Assembly: GCF_037969765.1 (NCBI RefSeq)
Contig: NZ_CP150207.1
Coordinates: forward strand, 4,885,001-4,949,000
Origin: Paenibacillus sp. FSL W8-0186
Lineage (GTDB): Bacteria; Bacillota; Bacilli; Paenibacillales; Paenibacillaceae
Length of the DNA: 64,000 nucleotides
Direction: 5' to 3'
Below are positions 17,533 to 28,700 of the stretch, piece by piece. A program made the translations under genes and the position numbers. The notes beneath the pieces were generated by a model. The model was not told where the DNA came from. It made no database searches and saw only the letters and a list, made by a program, of their open reading frames with translations. Position 1 is the first letter of the stretch; the number at the start of each line of letters is the position of its first letter.

Positions 17533-18075
17533 TTATTTCTTCTTACCGGCTTTACCTTCTTTACGGATAATGCGTTCACCTTCGTACTTGATCCCTTTGC
17601 CTTTGTACGGCTCAGGCTCGCGTACGGAACGAATTTTAGCAGCATATTCGCCAACACGCTCTTTGTTAATTCCGCTAACGACGATCTTCGTGTTCGAAGG
17701 CACTTCAAATGTAATGCCTGGCTCTGGAGTGATTTCTACAGGATGGGAGTACCCTACGTTGAGTACGAGCTTCTCTCCGGATTTGCTTGCGCGGTATCCG
17801 ACCCCAACCAGCTCAAGGTTTCTAGTGAAACCTTCAGTTACTCCACTAACCATGTTGCTCACTACACTGCGCGTTGTACCGTGCAGGGAACGATGCGTTT
17901 TATGATCAGAAGGACGTTCTACTGTGATCTCATTGTTCTCAACAGTAATTTTCATGTCCTTGTGAAGTTCACGAGTCAAAGAACCTTTCGGCCCTTTTAC
18001 TGTAATCACATTATTATCAAGTGTGATATCCACACCACTTGGTACTGTAATTGGTTTGCGACCAATTCGAGACAT
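17533..18075 (-). CDS. rplF: 50S ribosomal protein uL6
   Basis: 180 residues starting [15 protein letters not shown] at ATG 18075, eight bases after GGAGG; the in-frame codon at 18084 lies inside the ribosome site. Two tandem L6 folds; the C-terminal part contains [15 protein letters not shown], which binds 23S rRNA near the GTPase centre. It follows rpsH after 30 bases. Confidence 0.98.
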   Translation of the reverse strand: MSRIGRKPITVPSGVDITLDNNVITVKGPKGSLTRELHKDMKITVENNEITVERPSDHKTHRSLHGTTRSVVSNMVSGVTEGFTRNLELVGVGYRASKSGEKLVLNVGYSHPVEITPEPGITFEVPSNTKIVVSGINKERVGEYAAKIRSVREPEPYKGKGIKYEGERIIRKEGKAGKKK

Positions 18076-18105
18076 TTGCTGCACCTCCTTGTTTTGTGAC
18101 GTTAA

Positions 18106-18504
18106 TTACCAAACGTAGCAGACAACTTCGCCGCCGGCTTTAGACTGACGTGCTTCTTTGTCGGTCATAACACCTTTGGAAGTGGAAATAATCGCGATTC
18201 CCAGTCCGCCCAGAACACGAGGAACCTCAGTGCTCTTTGTGTAAACGCGAAGACCTGGTTTACTGATTCTTTTCAAGCCAGTAATAACGCGTTCGTTGTT
18301 AGGGCCGTATTTCAGGAAAAGACGGATCATCCCTTGTTTGTTGTCATCAATATATTCTGCATCGCGGATGAAGCCTTCACGCTTCAGAATCTCGGCGATT
18401 TGCTTCTTGATCGTTGAGGCAGGCAGTTCCACCGTTTCGTGGCGAACCGTGTTCGCGTTACGAATACGAGTAAGCATATCTGCAATTGGATCTGACATAG
18501 TCAT
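18106..18504 (-). CDS. rpsH: 30S ribosomal protein uS8
   Basis: 132 residues, [20 protein letters not shown] at the start and GGEVVCYVW at the end. S8 binds the central domain of 16S rRNA and in E. coli represses the spc operon. GGAGG lies nine bases before the ATG. Neighbours rpsN and rplF are in the usual order. Confidence 0.98.
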   Translation of the reverse strand: MTMSDPIADMLTRIRNANTVRHETVELPASTIKKQIAEILKREGFIRDAEYIDDNKQGMIRLFLKYGPNNERVITGLKRISKPGLRVYTKSTEVPRVLGGLGIAIISTSKGVMTDKEARQSKAGGEVVCYVW

Positions 18505-18535
18505 ACGTGTAAACCTCCTTCCCGTTGTTGATTGT

Positions 18536-18721
18536 TTACCAGCTTGCTTTTTTCACGCCAGGAATCTGGCCTTTATAAGCTAATTCACGGAAACAAATTC
18601 TGCATATTTTAAATTTTTGCAGTACCGAATGTGGACGACCGCAACGCTCACAACGGGTGTATGCCCGTACTTTAAATTTCGGTGTGCGTTGTTGTTTAAC
18701 TTTCATCGAAGTTTTTGCCAC
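18536..18721 (-). CDS. rpsN: 30S ribosomal protein uS14, zinc-binding type Z
   Basis: 61 residues, the short zinc-binding form. Cys24/Cys27 (CERC) and Cys40/Cys43 (CRIC) form the zinc ribbon; the end is GVKKASW. It is placed between rplE and rpsH like B. subtilis rpsN1. The start is GTG at 18721, with GGAGG eleven bases upstream, slightly far. Zinc-free S14 paralogues often exist elsewhere under Zur control; none is in this window. Confidence 0.97.
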   Translation of the reverse strand: MAKTSMKVKQQRTPKFKVRAYTRCERCGRPHSVLQKFKICRICFRELAYKGQIPGVKKASW

Positions 18722-18769
18722 TTAGCCTGACACCTCCTAAATAGTTTCGGAGAATTCGTTACGACCTAC

Positions 18770-19312
18770 TTATTTTACGAAAGGCATTCCCAGTCCTGTG
18801 AGCAATTCACGGGACTCTTCATCCGTCTTAGCCGTTGTTACAATAACAATGTCCATACCGCGAACTTTGTCGACTTGATCGTATTCGATCTCAGGGAAAA
18901 TCAATTGCTCTTTCAAACCAAGCGTGTAGTTACCGCGTCCGTCAAACGCTTTGTTCGATACGCCGTGGAAGTCACGTACACGCGGAAGCGTTACGTTGAA
19001 CAATTTGTCGAGGAAATGGTACATGCGCTCACCGCGAAGAGTTACCTTCACGCCGATTGGCATGTTCTCACGAAGCTTAAATCCGGCGATGGATTTCTTA
19101 GCACGCGTGATGACTGGCTTTTGACCAGCGATCAGCTGCAAATCGTTAACCGCGGAATCAAGAACTTTCGAGTTTGCTACGGCTTCACCAACACCCATGT
19201 TGATAACTACCTTCTCAACTTTAGGTACTTGCATTACCGTTGTATAGTTGAATTTTTGAATCAAAGCAGGCGTTACTTCATTCAAAAAACGTTCTTTCAA
19301 TCTTGCTGCCAT
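18770..19312 (-). CDS. rplE: 50S ribosomal protein uL5
   Basis: 180 residues, starting [19 protein letters not shown] and containing [22 protein letters not shown]5 carries 5S rRNA into the 50S central protuberance and contacts P-site tRNA. An upstream AAGGAGG serves as ribosome site. It is encoded between rplX and rpsN. Confidence 0.98.
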   Translation of the reverse strand: MAARLKERFLNEVTPALIQKFNYTTVMQVPKVEKVVINMGVGEAVANSKVLDSAVNDLQLIAGQKPVITRAKKSIAGFKLRENMPIGVKVTLRGERMYHFLDKLFNVTLPRVRDFHGVSNKAFDGRGNYTLGLKEQLIFPEIEYDQVDKVRGMDIVIVTTAKTDEESRELLTGLGMPFVK

Positions 19313-19345
19313 GAATCATGGACCTCCTTTCTTTGCGTTACTGGA

Positions 19346-19699
19346 TTAGTCGATTACTTCACCCGATTTTTTAGCAACACGAACTTTTTTGCCATTGTCC
19401 AATACTTTGTAACCGATACGGGTTACGCTTCCGCTCTTAGGATCAACGTGCATAACGTTCGAAACGTGAATCGGAGCTTCCTTCTCAATAATTCCGCCTT
19501 GCGGGTTCAGCTGATTTGGTTTTTGGTGTTTCTTAACCATGTTCACGCCTTCCACAAGTACGCGGTTTTCGCGAGGATACGCAGCGATGACGCGGCCTTT
19601 TTTGCCTTTGTCTTTACCCGTAATCACGATAACCGTGTCGTCTTTTTTGACATGCAGTTTATTGTTATGGGATTCTAGAACCTTCTTCAGTCTAGGCAT
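19346..19699 (-). CDS. rplX: 50S ribosomal protein uL24
   Basis: 117 residues with a KOW motif at about 18-45 ([20 protein letters not shown]). L24 is an early 23S rRNA 5'-domain binder that nucleates 50S assembly. It is slightly longer at the N-terminus than B. subtilis L24 ([13 protein letters not shown] precedes the KOW core). It follows rplN. Confidence 0.98.
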   Translation of the reverse strand: MPRLKKVLESHNNKLHVKKDDTVIVITGKDKGKKGRVIAAYPRENRVLVEGVNMVKKHQKPNQLNPQGGIIEKEAPIHVSNVMHVDPKSGSVTRIGYKVLDNGKKVRVAKKSGEVID

Positions 19700-19745
19700 T
19701 CTTTACACCTCCTGTTTCGTCGAAACTTCATGTTTCACATACGTA

Positions 19746-20114
19746 CTAGATAACTTCCGGAGCCAAGGAAATGATTTTCATGAAATCTCTATCACGAAGT
19801 TCACGAGCAACAGGTCCGAAAATACGTGTACCGCGCGGGCTCTTGTCGTCTTTAACAACAACCGCTGCATTTTCGTCAAACGAGATATAAGAACCATCTT
19901 TACGACGAACGGAACGTTTCGTACGAACGATTACTGCTTTAACGATGTCACCCTTTTTGACAACGCCGCCTGGTGTTGCTTGTTTTACGGAACAAACGAT
20001 CAAATCTCCAATATGCGCTGAACGACGACCAGTACCACCTAGAACGCGGATACACATCAATTCCTTCGCACCAGAGTTGTCGGCTACATGCAATCGCGAG
20101 AATGCTTGAATCAT
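19746..20114 (-). CDS. rplN: 50S ribosomal protein uL14
   Basis: 122 residues, starting [20 protein letters not shown] and ending IISLAPEVI, the universal L14 pattern. L14 forms inter-subunit bridges and is the docking site of the silencing factor RsfS. An AAGGAGG-type ribosome site precedes the ATG. It follows rpsQ after 36 bases. Confidence 0.98.
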   Translation of the reverse strand: MIQAFSRLHVADNSGAKELMCIRVLGGTGRRSAHIGDLIVCSVKQATPGGVVKKGDIVKAVIVRTKRSVRRKDGSYISFDENAAVVVKDDKSPRGTRIFGPVARELRDRDFMKIISLAPEVI

Positions 20115-20150
20115 GGTTATTTCCTCCTTTCAGTTTAAGCTGCCATGCTG

Positions 20151-20414
20151 TTAGATAATAATCGCTGCTTCGATGATCTCTGCTAGTCTCCAACGCTTGT
20201 CTTTGGACAGCGGACGAGTTTCGACGATTCTAACCGTATCACCAATTTTTGCAGTGTTGTTCTCATCATGCGCTTTAAATTTTTTCGTATATTTAATGCG
20301 TTTATGGTACAAATCATGTTTCTTGTAAGTCTCAACAGCTACAACGATGGTTTTATCCATTTTGTCACTGACAACTTTACCAACTTGCACTTTACGGGCA
20401 TTGCGTTCGCTCAT
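20151..20414 (-). CDS. rpsQ: 30S ribosomal protein uS17
   Basis: 87 residues, an OB-fold primary 16S rRNA binder. It begins [25 protein letters not shown] and contains [25 protein letters not shown] upstream. It is encoded between rpmC and rplN. Confidence 0.98.
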   Translation of the reverse strand: MSERNARKVQVGKVVSDKMDKTIVVAVETYKKHDLYHKRIKYTKKFKAHDENNTAKIGDTVRIVETRPLSKDKRWRLAEIIEAAIII

Positions 20415-20465
20415 TGGTTAGCCTCCTTCCTGGACTTAGGCGCTTCGCTTACGTGGAGCGCAGTA

Positions 20466-20666
20466 TTAGCTAGTAATACCAAGTTCTCTTTCATGTAAAA
20501 TGGTTTTAGCACGAGCTATATCTTTCCGCACGTCACGGATTCGAGTCGGGTTATCGAGCTGGCCGGTGGCCAATTGAAAACGGAGGTTGAAAAGCTCTTC
20601 CTTAAAACCCGCAATTTTTTGTTCGATTTCAGCAGTGGTTAAGTTGCGAAGTTCATTAGCTTTCAT
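20466..20666 (-). CDS. rpmC: 50S ribosomal protein uL29
   Basis: 66 residues with ATG 20666 ([17 protein letters not shown]). This start overlaps the end of rplP by 11 bases and uses GGGTGG inside rplP; a longer in-frame start at 20690 adds eight non-conserved residues and is rejected. L29 lies at the tunnel exit, where trigger factor and SRP dock. Confidence 0.96.
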   Translation of the reverse strand: MKANELRNLTTAEIEQKIAGFKEELFNLRFQLATGQLDNPTRIRDVRKDIARAKTILHERELGITS

Positions 20667-21090
20667 TTGCTTCACCACCCAATTCTTCACGTTTCACAAA
20701 CTTTGTTTTGATTGGCAGTTTGTGAGCGGCAAGCCGCATAGCTTCACGAGCAATTTCCTCGGGTACACCAGCAAGCTCAAACAAGATTTTGCCTGGTTTC
20801 ACAACTGCAACCCATTTCTCAACGTTACCTTTACCGCTACCCATCCGCACTTCAAGAGGCTTTTGAGTAATTGGCTTGTCAGGGAAAATTTTAATCCATA
20901 CTTTACCGCCCCGTTTGATATAACGAGTCATCGCGATACGCGCAGCCTCGATTTGGCGGTTCGTAATCCATGTAGGCTCAAGAGCTTGCAGGCCGTATTC
21001 GCCGAAGTTCAGCTCAGTTCCGCCTTTAGCTTGGCCTCTCAAACTACCGCGCTGCTGCTTGCGGTGTTTTACACGTTTAGGTACCAACAT
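20656..21090 (-). CDS. rplP: 50S ribosomal protein uL16
   Basis: 144 residues, starting [20 protein letters not shown], with [27 protein letters not shown] in the middle. L16 shapes the A-site tRNA and L7/L12 stalk region. It starts two bases after rpsC ends and overlaps rpmC by 11 bases at its own end, so the three are translationally coupled. Confidence 0.98.
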   Translation of the reverse strand: MLVPKRVKHRKQQRGSLRGQAKGGTELNFGEYGLQALEPTWITNRQIEAARIAMTRYIKRGGKVWIKIFPDKPITQKPLEVRMGSGKGNVEKWVAVVKPGKILFELAGVPEEIAREAMRLAAHKLPIKTKFVKREELGGEANES

Positions 21091-21092
21091 GA

Positions 21093-21761
21093 TTAATTGC
21101 CTCCTTCCTGGGCAGCTTGTTGTTTCTTAGCCGTAGGAAGAACCTCTCCACGATAAATCCATACTTTTACGCCAAGACGTCCATAGGTCGTATGAGCTTC
21201 AGCCGTACCGTAATCAATATCAGCGCGAAGCGTATGAAGTGGAACAGTTCCTTCACTGTAGCCTTCCGAACGAGCAATCTCAGCACCGCCAAGACGACCG
21301 CTGACTGCTGTTTTGATCCCTTTAGCACCTGCGCGCATTGTTCTTTGAATCGCTTGTTTAAGCGCACGACGGAAAGAAACACGACGCTCCAATTGTTGTG
21401 CGATGCTCTCAGCGACAAGAATCGCGTCAAGATCAGGGTTTTTGATTTCAGAGATATTGATGTGAACTTTTTTGCCGCCTGCGATTTTCGTAATTTGATT
21501 ACGCAGGTTTTCAACTTCCGAACCGCCCTTACCGATAACCATGCCCGGCTTAGCAGTATGGATCGTTACATTCACACGATTAGCCGCTCTCTCGATTTCG
21601 ATCCGAGATACCGCGGAGTCTTTCAGTTTGTTTTTCAGGTGCTCACGAATTTTAACGTCTTCAAGCAAAAGATCACCGAAATCTTTGCCTGCGTACCATT
21701 TGGATTCCCAGTCACGGATAATCCCTACTCGTAGTCCGACCGGATTTACTTTTTGGCCCAC
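21093..21761 (-). CDS. rpsC: 30S ribosomal protein uS3
   Basis: 222 residues. The start is GTG at 21761 ([18 protein letters not shown]), seven bases after AAGGAGGG; reading farther upstream would add 24 residues overlapping rplV and is wrong. The KH domain has [13 protein letters not shown], where mRNA enters the 30S subunit. It follows rplV by 13 bases. Confidence 0.98.
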   Translation of the reverse strand: MGQKVNPVGLRVGIIRDWESKWYAGKDFGDLLLEDVKIREHLKNKLKDSAVSRIEIERAANRVNVTIHTAKPGMVIGKGGSEVENLRNQITKIAGGKKVHINISEIKNPDLDAILVAESIAQQLERRVSFRRALKQAIQRTMRAGAKGIKTAVSGRLGGAEIARSEGYSEGTVPLHTLRADIDYGTAEAHTTYGRLGVKVWIYRGEVLPTAKKQQAAQEGGN

Positions 21762-21774
21762 GCGTTTTCCCTCC

Positions 21775-22107
21775 TTATTTTTCGGATACCACCAAAGTAA
21801 TGTGGCTGGTGCGTTTGTTGATCCGACTTGCACGTCCCATTGCCCGCGGGCGGAAACGTTTCATTGTAGGACCTTGGTTTACGTACGCTTCCGTAACAAC
21901 CAATTTATTTACATCCAGAGAATAGTTGTGCTCTGCATTGGCAATCGCTGAATTCAAGAGCTTCTCCACGATTGGGGAAGCCGCCTTAGGCGTGTGGCGA
22001 AGAATCGCGATAGCATCGCCAACTTGCTTGCCACGGATCAAATCGATAACCAATTTAGCTTTCCGCGGAGCAATACGGATGGACCTTGCATGTGCTTTAG
22101 CTTCCAT
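21775..22107 (-). CDS. rplV: 50S ribosomal protein uL22
   Basis: 110 residues, starting [27 protein letters not shown]; the beta-hairpin region near [19 protein letters not shown] lines the exit tunnel and is the usual site of macrolide-resistance changes. No obvious insertion or deletion is seen there. It is encoded between rpsS and rpsC. Confidence 0.98.
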   Translation of the reverse strand: MEAKAHARSIRIAPRKAKLVIDLIRGKQVGDAIAILRHTPKAASPIVEKLLNSAIANAEHNYSLDVNKLVVTEAYVNQGPTMKRFRPRAMGRASRINKRTSHITLVVSEK

Positions 22108-22143
22108 TGTGTGTTACCTCCTCTCAAACGAAGAACTTATCGC

Positions 22144-22422
22144 TTAACGTCTCGTTTTCTTATCGTCGTCCGTATGACCTTTATAGGTACGGGTTGGAGC
22201 AAATTCGCCGAGTTTATGTCCGACCATATCCTCAGTAACATATACCGGAACATGCTTGCGGCCATCATATACACCGAATGTATGTCCAATGAATTGCGGG
22301 AAAATCGTAGAGCGACGGGACCAAGTTTTGATTACTACCTTCTTGTTCGATGCGCTCGCTTCTTCCACTTTCTTCAACAGGTAACCATCAATAAATGGCC
22401 CCTTTTTCAGACTGCGACTCAT
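22144..22422 (-). CDS. rpsS: 30S ribosomal protein uS19
   Basis: 92 residues, starting [20 protein letters not shown] with [34 protein letters not shown] reading across the universal S19 core. S19 is in the 30S head near the A-site finger bridge. GGGAGG upstream. It is preceded by a 121-base gap that contains a strong hairpin overlapping the end of rplB. Confidence 0.98.
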   Translation of the reverse strand: MSRSLKKGPFIDGYLLKKVEEASASNKKVVIKTWSRRSTIFPQFIGHTFGVYDGRKHVPVYVTEDMVGHKLGEFAPTRTYKGHTDDDKKTRR

Positions 22423-22519
22423 GTATTTTTCCTCCCTTCGCCACTTTGAAAAATGACTTCGCCTTCTTTTAGGCTAAGCCGGCTTATGCCAGCTGTTGAT
22501 ATCTCTCGTTGCCGCAACC

Positions 22520-22552
22520 ACGAAGTGATCCGCTAGCAGCGGATTACTTCGT
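22520..22552 (-). repeat. 15-bp hairpin enclosing the rplB stop codon
   Basis: ACGAAGTGATCCGCT (22520-22534), a three-base loop and AGCGGATTACTTCGT (22538-22552). All pairs are Watson-Crick except one mismatch/wobble position. The rplB stop codon (22544-22546) is inside the first arm as transcribed. No U-run follows, so it is unlikely to be a simple terminator. The rest of the gap to rpsS has no gene. Confidence 0.75.
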
Positions 22553-23374
22553 ACGGCCGCGAACGATATATTTATCAGAAGCTTTGCCTTTTTTACGCGT
22601 TTTGTAACCAAGCGTCGGTTTGCCCCATGGAGAAAGCGGAGACTTACGTCCGATTGGCGCACGGCCTTCACCACCACCGTGTGGGTGATCGTTCGGGTTC
22701 ATGACGACACCGCGTACAGATGGGCGCTTGCCAAGCCAACGGCCGCGGCCAGCTTTACCGATCTTGATCAATTCATGGTCTTGGTTACCTACAGAACCAA
22801 TCGTCGCGCGGCAAACTTTAAGAATTTTACGCACTTCGCCAGAAGACAGGCGAACGGATACGTACTTATCTTCTTTACCGAGCAATTGTCCTTCTGTACC
22901 AGCCGCACGAACGAGCTGTCCGCCTTTGCCTGGTTGAAGTTCAATGTTGTGGATAACTGTACCTACTGGAATGTTCTCCAAAGGAAGAGCATTACCGATT
23001 TTGATGTCAGATCCAGGTCCTGACTCGATCATGTCGCCTACTTTCAGTCCTTTCGGAGCCAAAATGTAGCGTTTCTCGCCGTCAACATAGTGGATCAGAG
23101 CGATATTGGAAGTCCGGTTCGGGTCGTACTCGATTGTAGCAACGCGACCTGGAATTCCATCCTTATTACGTTTGAAGTCGATGATCCGGTAGTTACGTTT
23201 GTGTCCTCCACCATGGTGGCGAACCGTAATTTTACCGTGGTTGTTACGTCCAGCCGTTTTGCTCAGTGGAGCAAGCAACGATTTCTCCGGACGATCCGTA
23301 GTAATTTCTTCAAAAGTGGATACAGACATATTCCGTCTTGCTGGAGATGTCGGTTTATACTTTTTAATTGGCAC
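22544..23374 (-). CDS. rplB: 50S ribosomal protein uL2
   Basis: 276 residues, starting [23 protein letters not shown] and ending YIVRGRTK. The conserved [32 protein letters not shown] region includes the His essential for peptidyl transferase function. The start is GTG at 23374 with GGAGG eight bases upstream. The last codons and stop lie in a 15-bp hairpin. Confidence 0.98.
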   Translation of the reverse strand: MPIKKYKPTSPARRNMSVSTFEEITTDRPEKSLLAPLSKTAGRNNHGKITVRHHGGGHKRNYRIIDFKRNKDGIPGRVATIEYDPNRTSNIALIHYVDGEKRYILAPKGLKVGDMIESGPGSDIKIGNALPLENIPVGTVIHNIELQPGKGGQLVRAAGTEGQLLGKEDKYVSVRLSSGEVRKILKVCRATIGSVGNQDHELIKIGKAGRGRWLGKRPSVRGVVMNPNDHPHGGGEGRAPIGRKSPLSPWGKPTLGYKTRKKGKASDKYIVRGRTK

Positions 23375-23403
23375 TGTTTTTCCCTCCTTGCTCTAACGTT
23401 CTA

Positions 23404-23694
23404 TTATACCGATTCAAAAAATTCAAGCGGCTTGCTGTCAGCCGTTAGCGTAACGAATGCTTTTTTCCATTCAGGAGTATATCCGAAGTGGCGTCCGTAA
23501 CGTTTAGGCTTGGCAGGAACACGCAGTGTATTCACATTGCTCACTTTAACATTGAAGATCGCTTCTACAGCTTGTTTGATTTCGGTTTTGTTCGCACGAA
23601 TGTCTACTTCGAAAACATATTTGTTCTCGCTCATGTAATCAGCCGTACGTTCCGTAATCAGGGGACGTTTAATTATATCACGAGGATCTTTCAT
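23404..23694 (-). CDS. rplW: 50S ribosomal protein uL23
   Basis: 96 residues, starting [22 protein letters not shown]23 is at the tunnel exit and is the docking point for trigger factor and SRP. Its ATG overlaps the rplD stop as TAATG, with GGAGG inside rplD, indicating coupled translation. Confidence 0.98.
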   Translation of the reverse strand: MKDPRDIIKRPLITERTADYMSENKYVFEVDIRANKTEIKQAVEAIFNVKVSNVNTLRVPAKPKRYGRHFGYTPEWKKAFVTLTADSKPLEFFESV

Positions 23695-24317
23695 TACGCG
23701 AGCACCTCCTCTACCTTCTGAACTGCTTCTTTCGTAATGATCAGTTTGTCGTGCGTCAGCACGTCAAGAACATTAATGCCGTCAGCTGCAACGAATTTAA
23801 CACCTGGGATGTTGCGTGCGGACAATGCTACATTGTCATCATAGCTAGGCGCTACGATCAATGCTTTGCGGTCTACTTTCAGGTTGTTCAGAATCGCTGC
23901 GAACTCTTTCGTCTTAGGAGCGTTCAGGCTGAGCGCATCCAATACGATAATGTCTTGGTCGATCACTTTCGAAGAAAGAGCCGATTTGATTGCCAAACGA
24001 CGAACTTTCTTAGGCAATTTGTACGCATAGCTGCGTGGAGTCGGACCGAACACGATTCCGCCGCCAACCCATTGCGGGGAGCGGATCGAACCTTGACGAG
24101 CACGACCTGTGCCTTTTTGTTTCCATGGTTTACGGCCGCCGCCGCGAACTTCGGAGCGTCCTTTTACTTTATGAGTACCCAAACGCAGGGAAGCGCGCTG
24201 CATAACAACTGCGTCGTGAAGAACGTGAACGTTCGGTTCGATTCCGAATACCGCGTCATTCAGTTCAACTTCGCCCACTTGGCTACCGCTGACATTATAT
24301 AGTGCTACTTTAGGCAT
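23694..24317 (-). CDS. rplD: 50S ribosomal protein uL4
   Basis: 207 residues. The extended loop [27 protein letters not shown] reaches the exit tunnel. In E. coli L4 also represses the S10 operon; whether that holds here is unknown. AAGGAGG lies before the ATG. It overlaps rplW by one base. Confidence 0.98.
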   Translation of the reverse strand: MPKVALYNVSGSQVGEVELNDAVFGIEPNVHVLHDAVVMQRASLRLGTHKVKGRSEVRGGGRKPWKQKGTGRARQGSIRSPQWVGGGIVFGPTPRSYAYKLPKKVRRLAIKSALSSKVIDQDIIVLDALSLNAPKTKEFAAILNNLKVDRKALIVAPSYDDNVALSARNIPGVKFVAADGINVLDVLTHDKLIITKEAVQKVEEVLA

Positions 24318-24344
24318 TGCTTGTTCCTCCTTTCCTTAAGGCGA

Positions 24345-24968
24345 TTACTTCTTAACCGCTTGTTTGATTTTAACTACGCTATTTTTAGGACCTGGAATGG
24401 ATCCTTTAACGAGCAATACGTTACGCTCTGCATCCACGCGGATGACTTCAAGGTTCTGGATCGTAATCGTTTCGTTACCCATATGCCCTGGCAATTTTTT
24501 GCCTTTAGGAACACGGTTGGCTTGGATGGAACCCATGGAACCTGGACCGCGATGGTAACGGGAACCGTGAGACATAGGCCCGCGGCTTTGACCCCAACGT
24601 TTGATGTTACCTTGGAATCCTTTACCTTTAGAAATACCTGTTACGTCAACAAATTCGCCTTCAGCAAAAATATCAACTTTGACCTCTTGGCCAACTTCAT
24701 ATGTTGCCAAATCAATACCGCGAATTTCACGAACGTAGCGCTTAGGTGCTGTATTCGCCTTCTTAGCGTGACCTAATTCAGGTTTGTTAGCTCTGCTTTC
24801 TTTCTTATCGGCATAACCGATTTGAATCGCTTCGTAACCGTCGTTCTCCACATCTTTCTTCTGCAGAACAATGTTGGACTCAGCTTCGATAACCGTTACA
24901 GGAATAACAACGCCCTCTGGGGTAAACACTTGAGTCATTCCGAGTTTTTTCCCTAAGATACCTTTCAT
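24345..24968 (-). CDS. rplC: 50S ribosomal protein uL3
   Basis: 207 residues starting [19 protein letters not shown]; the loop [21 protein letters not shown] reaches toward the peptidyl transferase centre. L3 is an early assembly initiator protein. It is preceded by GAGGTG, lies 42 bases after rpsJ, and is followed by rplD. Confidence 0.98.
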   Translation of the reverse strand: MKGILGKKLGMTQVFTPEGVVIPVTVIEAESNIVLQKKDVENDGYEAIQIGYADKKESRANKPELGHAKKANTAPKRYVREIRGIDLATYEVGQEVKVDIFAEGEFVDVTGISKGKGFQGNIKRWGQSRGPMSHGSRYHRGPGSMGSIQANRVPKGKKLPGHMGNETITIQNLEVIRVDAERNVLLVKGSIPGPKNSVVKIKQAVKK

Positions 24969-25010
24969 GTTGACACCTCTTTTCCTTTCCTAATCAACTC
25001 ACGATTGATA

Positions 25011-25421
<411 letters not shown>

Positions 25422-25456
25422 TCACATCATCGCACAGTCACAGAACAACATTCACT

Positions 25457-25485
25457 ATTATATAGAAAAGATAGATGTAATGCAA
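25457..25485 (-). promoter_or_regulatory. Sigma-A promoter of the S10 operon
   Basis: On the minus strand TTGCAT (25485-25480), a 17-bp spacer and TATAAT (25462-25457), the best sigma-A match upstream of rpsJ. It predicts a 5' leader of about 130 bases. Confidence 0.75.
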
Positions 25486-25619
25486 GCAAAATATTAGACA
25501 TTTTTATTGGCCATTTGCTCGGCACATATATATAGAAGAAACTCGTTTTTTCGTGCCCGCAAAACGACAATTGAGGAACATAAAAACAAATACAGTACAT
25601 ATATCAGCTTGGTGAGACC

Positions 25620-25647
25620 TGCTATAATTCGTTGTTAAGCGCTTACA
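25620..25647 (+). promoter_or_regulatory. Extended -10 promoter with overlapping cre-like operator of the mannanase gene
   Basis: TGCTATAAT (25620-25628) is a perfect extended -10 element without a good -35. TGTTAAGCGCTTACA (25633-25647) is a near-palindromic catabolite-responsive element with one position shifted from the CcpA consensus. It covers the expected transcription start (about 25635), where bound CcpA would block initiation when preferred sugars are present. Confidence 0.55.
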
Positions 25648-25756
25648 TTTTATCGATTTGAGCTTTTCTCCAATTTGCACAGGGAGGTGATACGCCGAAT
25701 CTGGTTTTGATAGTTATTTGAAGGATTAGAAACCGATCAACTCTAGGAGGGTGAGC

Positions 25757-28700
25757 ATGGAAAAACGACAGTATTACTTTTCCTTAGCTTTGGCACTTAT
25801 TTTGATCTTATCAATGATTCCGCCCGCATTCGGAGCAGCAACAGAACAAACGGGCACCCACTGGGCTGCTGCCCCATTGAATCGCTGGCAGGAGCGCGGC
25901 GTCGTCCACGGATATGAAGATGGCTCGTTCAGACCAGATGGGAAAATAACCCGAGCCGAGTTCGTGACCATCATCAACAAGATATTCGGTGTTTCAGACC
26001 AGGGAGACAGCAACTTCTCCGACGTGCCTGCGAGCGCCTGGTTCGCCGTTCAGATGGCTGCCGCCAAAGCGGCGGGCTATTATGAAGGTTTTCCTGATGG
26101 TTCAGGCAAGCCTGCAGCTAACATTAACCGGCAGGATGCGGCAGCACTTATGGCAAGAGTGCTGCAATTAAAGGGAGGAATGGATGATGAAGCTCAAGCT
26201 GTATCCGGTTTAAGTTTTAGCGATGCTGCTTCCATCAGCCCTTATGCCAGGGAGGCCGTTCAGACTCTAGTTGCCAATCATGCCTTATCCGGATATGCTG
26301 ATGGGACCTTCCGTCCGCAGCAGGATATGACACGGGCTGAAGCCATAACGCTGATCGATAGATTGATCGCGGCCTACTACGCTGTCGAAGGCGATTATAC
26401 GGGCGGCCTGATCGCTTCTCATACCGTTATTAACCAACCCGGGGTCACTCTAAAGAATTCTACCCTCTCTCGCAATCTCTATCTGGCCCGGGGCATTCGT
26501 AATGGAGATGTTACCCTGAACGGTGTACAGGTGAAGGGAACGGCCTTCATCTGGGGCGGCGAGAGCACGATTAGCGTACGCGACTCTATACTGCAGGATG
26601 TGCTGATCGATCGCAAAAACGGCCGCGTTCGCCTACATGCCGGCGGAACAACGAAGATTGTTAAGCTTATAGTCAACAGCTCCGGAACCATAGAGCTCGA
26701 CGAGAATGCATCCATAGACCATCTTATCGTCAACCACCCTGCTGCCATCCTCATTCCAAAGGGCACTGTCATCCATACACTGGTCATTCATCCCGAGGCA
26801 GCCAATACAATCATTACCGGAGAAGGCGACATTGAACAGGCCGATGTCCGGGCAAAAGATGTGAGGCTAAATGGTCAGCCGCTGCCGATTGGCACAGCCA
26901 TCATCATCGGAGGCGAGGTAAGCTCCCCATCCCCGGACCATAAGCCAAGTACAACTGCCGGCGCTACCTCCAGTAATCGAAGCGGCTCTTCAGGGTCCTA
27001 TCCGGGAACGGGGCAGCAATATCCCGTCATTGACCTGGCCGATGCCCAAGCGACGGACAGTACGCGTTCCCTCTTCGCTTACTTGCAGGAGATCCGCGGA
27101 AAGCATATTCTTTTCGGGCATCAGCACCCGACGGATGAGGTATTGTCCACTACCCCTCCGGGTCAGCCGAAATCGGAAACCTACAGTGCTGTAGGCGATT
27201 ACCCTGCGATGTTCGGGTGGGATACGCTAAGCCTGGAAGGATTTGAGAAGCCGGGTTCCCTCACGAATACACCGCAGCAGAATCGTGATAATCTGGTCGC
27301 CTCGATGAAAGAGGCTTATAAACTGGGCGGCGTGCTGAGCTTAAGCGCTCATATGCCAAACTTCGTAACCGGCGGCGATTTCTACGATACGAGCGGGAAT
27401 GTAGTGTCGCATATTTTGCCGGGCGGCGACAAGCACGAGGACTACAACGCCTTCCTGGACCGAATCGCGGATTTCGCGCACCATCTCAAGGATGAGAACG
27501 GCAATTTGATTCCGGTTATTTTCCGGCCATTCCACGAGCAAAACGGCGGCTGGTTCTGGTGGGGAGCTCCCTATACGACAAAAGAGCAATATATTGAAAT
27601 TTATCGTTACACCGTAGAATACCTAAGGGATGAAAAGGGCGTGCGTAATTTTCTCTATACCTTCTCTCCAGGAAGCCCGTTCAACAATTCGGAAGCTACC
27701 TTCTTAAAAACGTATCCGGGTGACGACTATGTCGATATTCTCGGATTTGACACTTATTACGACGGAAACAACCAAGCCTGGTTCGAAGCGGTCGTCGACG
27801 ATGCTAAGCTGATATCGCAGATCGCCGATGCACGCGGCAAGGTCGCTGCCTTTACGGAATTCGGCTATTCCAATGTCGAACCGACCGGGACAGCTGATTT
27901 GCATTTCTTCACCAAGTTGAGCGCAGCCCTCCAGTCCGACCCGGATGCGAAGCGGATGGCCTACATGTTAACCTGGGCGAACTTTAATTATAATTCTATC
28001 TTCGTGCCTTACCGCAACTCGGCGATGTATGGCGATCATGAGCTCCTGCCTGATTTCGAGCAGTATTATGCCGATCCGTACACATATTTCAGCCGCGATC
28101 TAAGCGGGGTGTATAACAAGAAGCTCAGAACAGCAAAAGAAAAACCGTTTATGCACATCGTGTCCCCTACCGGACAAGAGACGATCAGAAAGGCCTCGAC
28201 CACGATTCGGGCCAAAGTATTAAACCAGAATGTCGGCAAAGTCGTTTACCTGGTCGGCGACGAAATAACCGAACATGAAATGTCCATGAACGACAAAGGC
28301 TTTTATGCCGCCGAATGGCAGCCTCCAGCAGAGCTAAACGGCAAGGAAACCACATTGACCGTTAAAACCTATGGCAAAGACCATTCAGTCCTGTCTCAGA
28401 CCATTACGATTTACATTGGTATCCAGGAAAAAGTGTTGAAGCAGTTCACTTTCGATCAAAATATCGCCGGCGTGGCAAGCAACGGCAATTGGCCTGATAC
28501 GATTCAAACGCAGTATGCACACGGTATGCTTGCCAACGATGGAAAACTGAAAATTAACGTCAGCGGCCTGACAGGATCCGACAGCTGGCAAGAGCTGAAG
28601 ATCGGCCTACCCGACATCGCCGGGCAAGTTACACTGCCATACGTGAATCGGGTTAGTTTCGAAGCTTGGATACCAGCAGCCGCCGGAGATCACGACCCTG

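Noticed and set aside
25681..25700. Shine-Dalgarno-like AGGGAGGTGA upstream of the mannanase
   Set aside because: No start codon with an open frame follows; the mannanase has its own AGGAGG at 25745.
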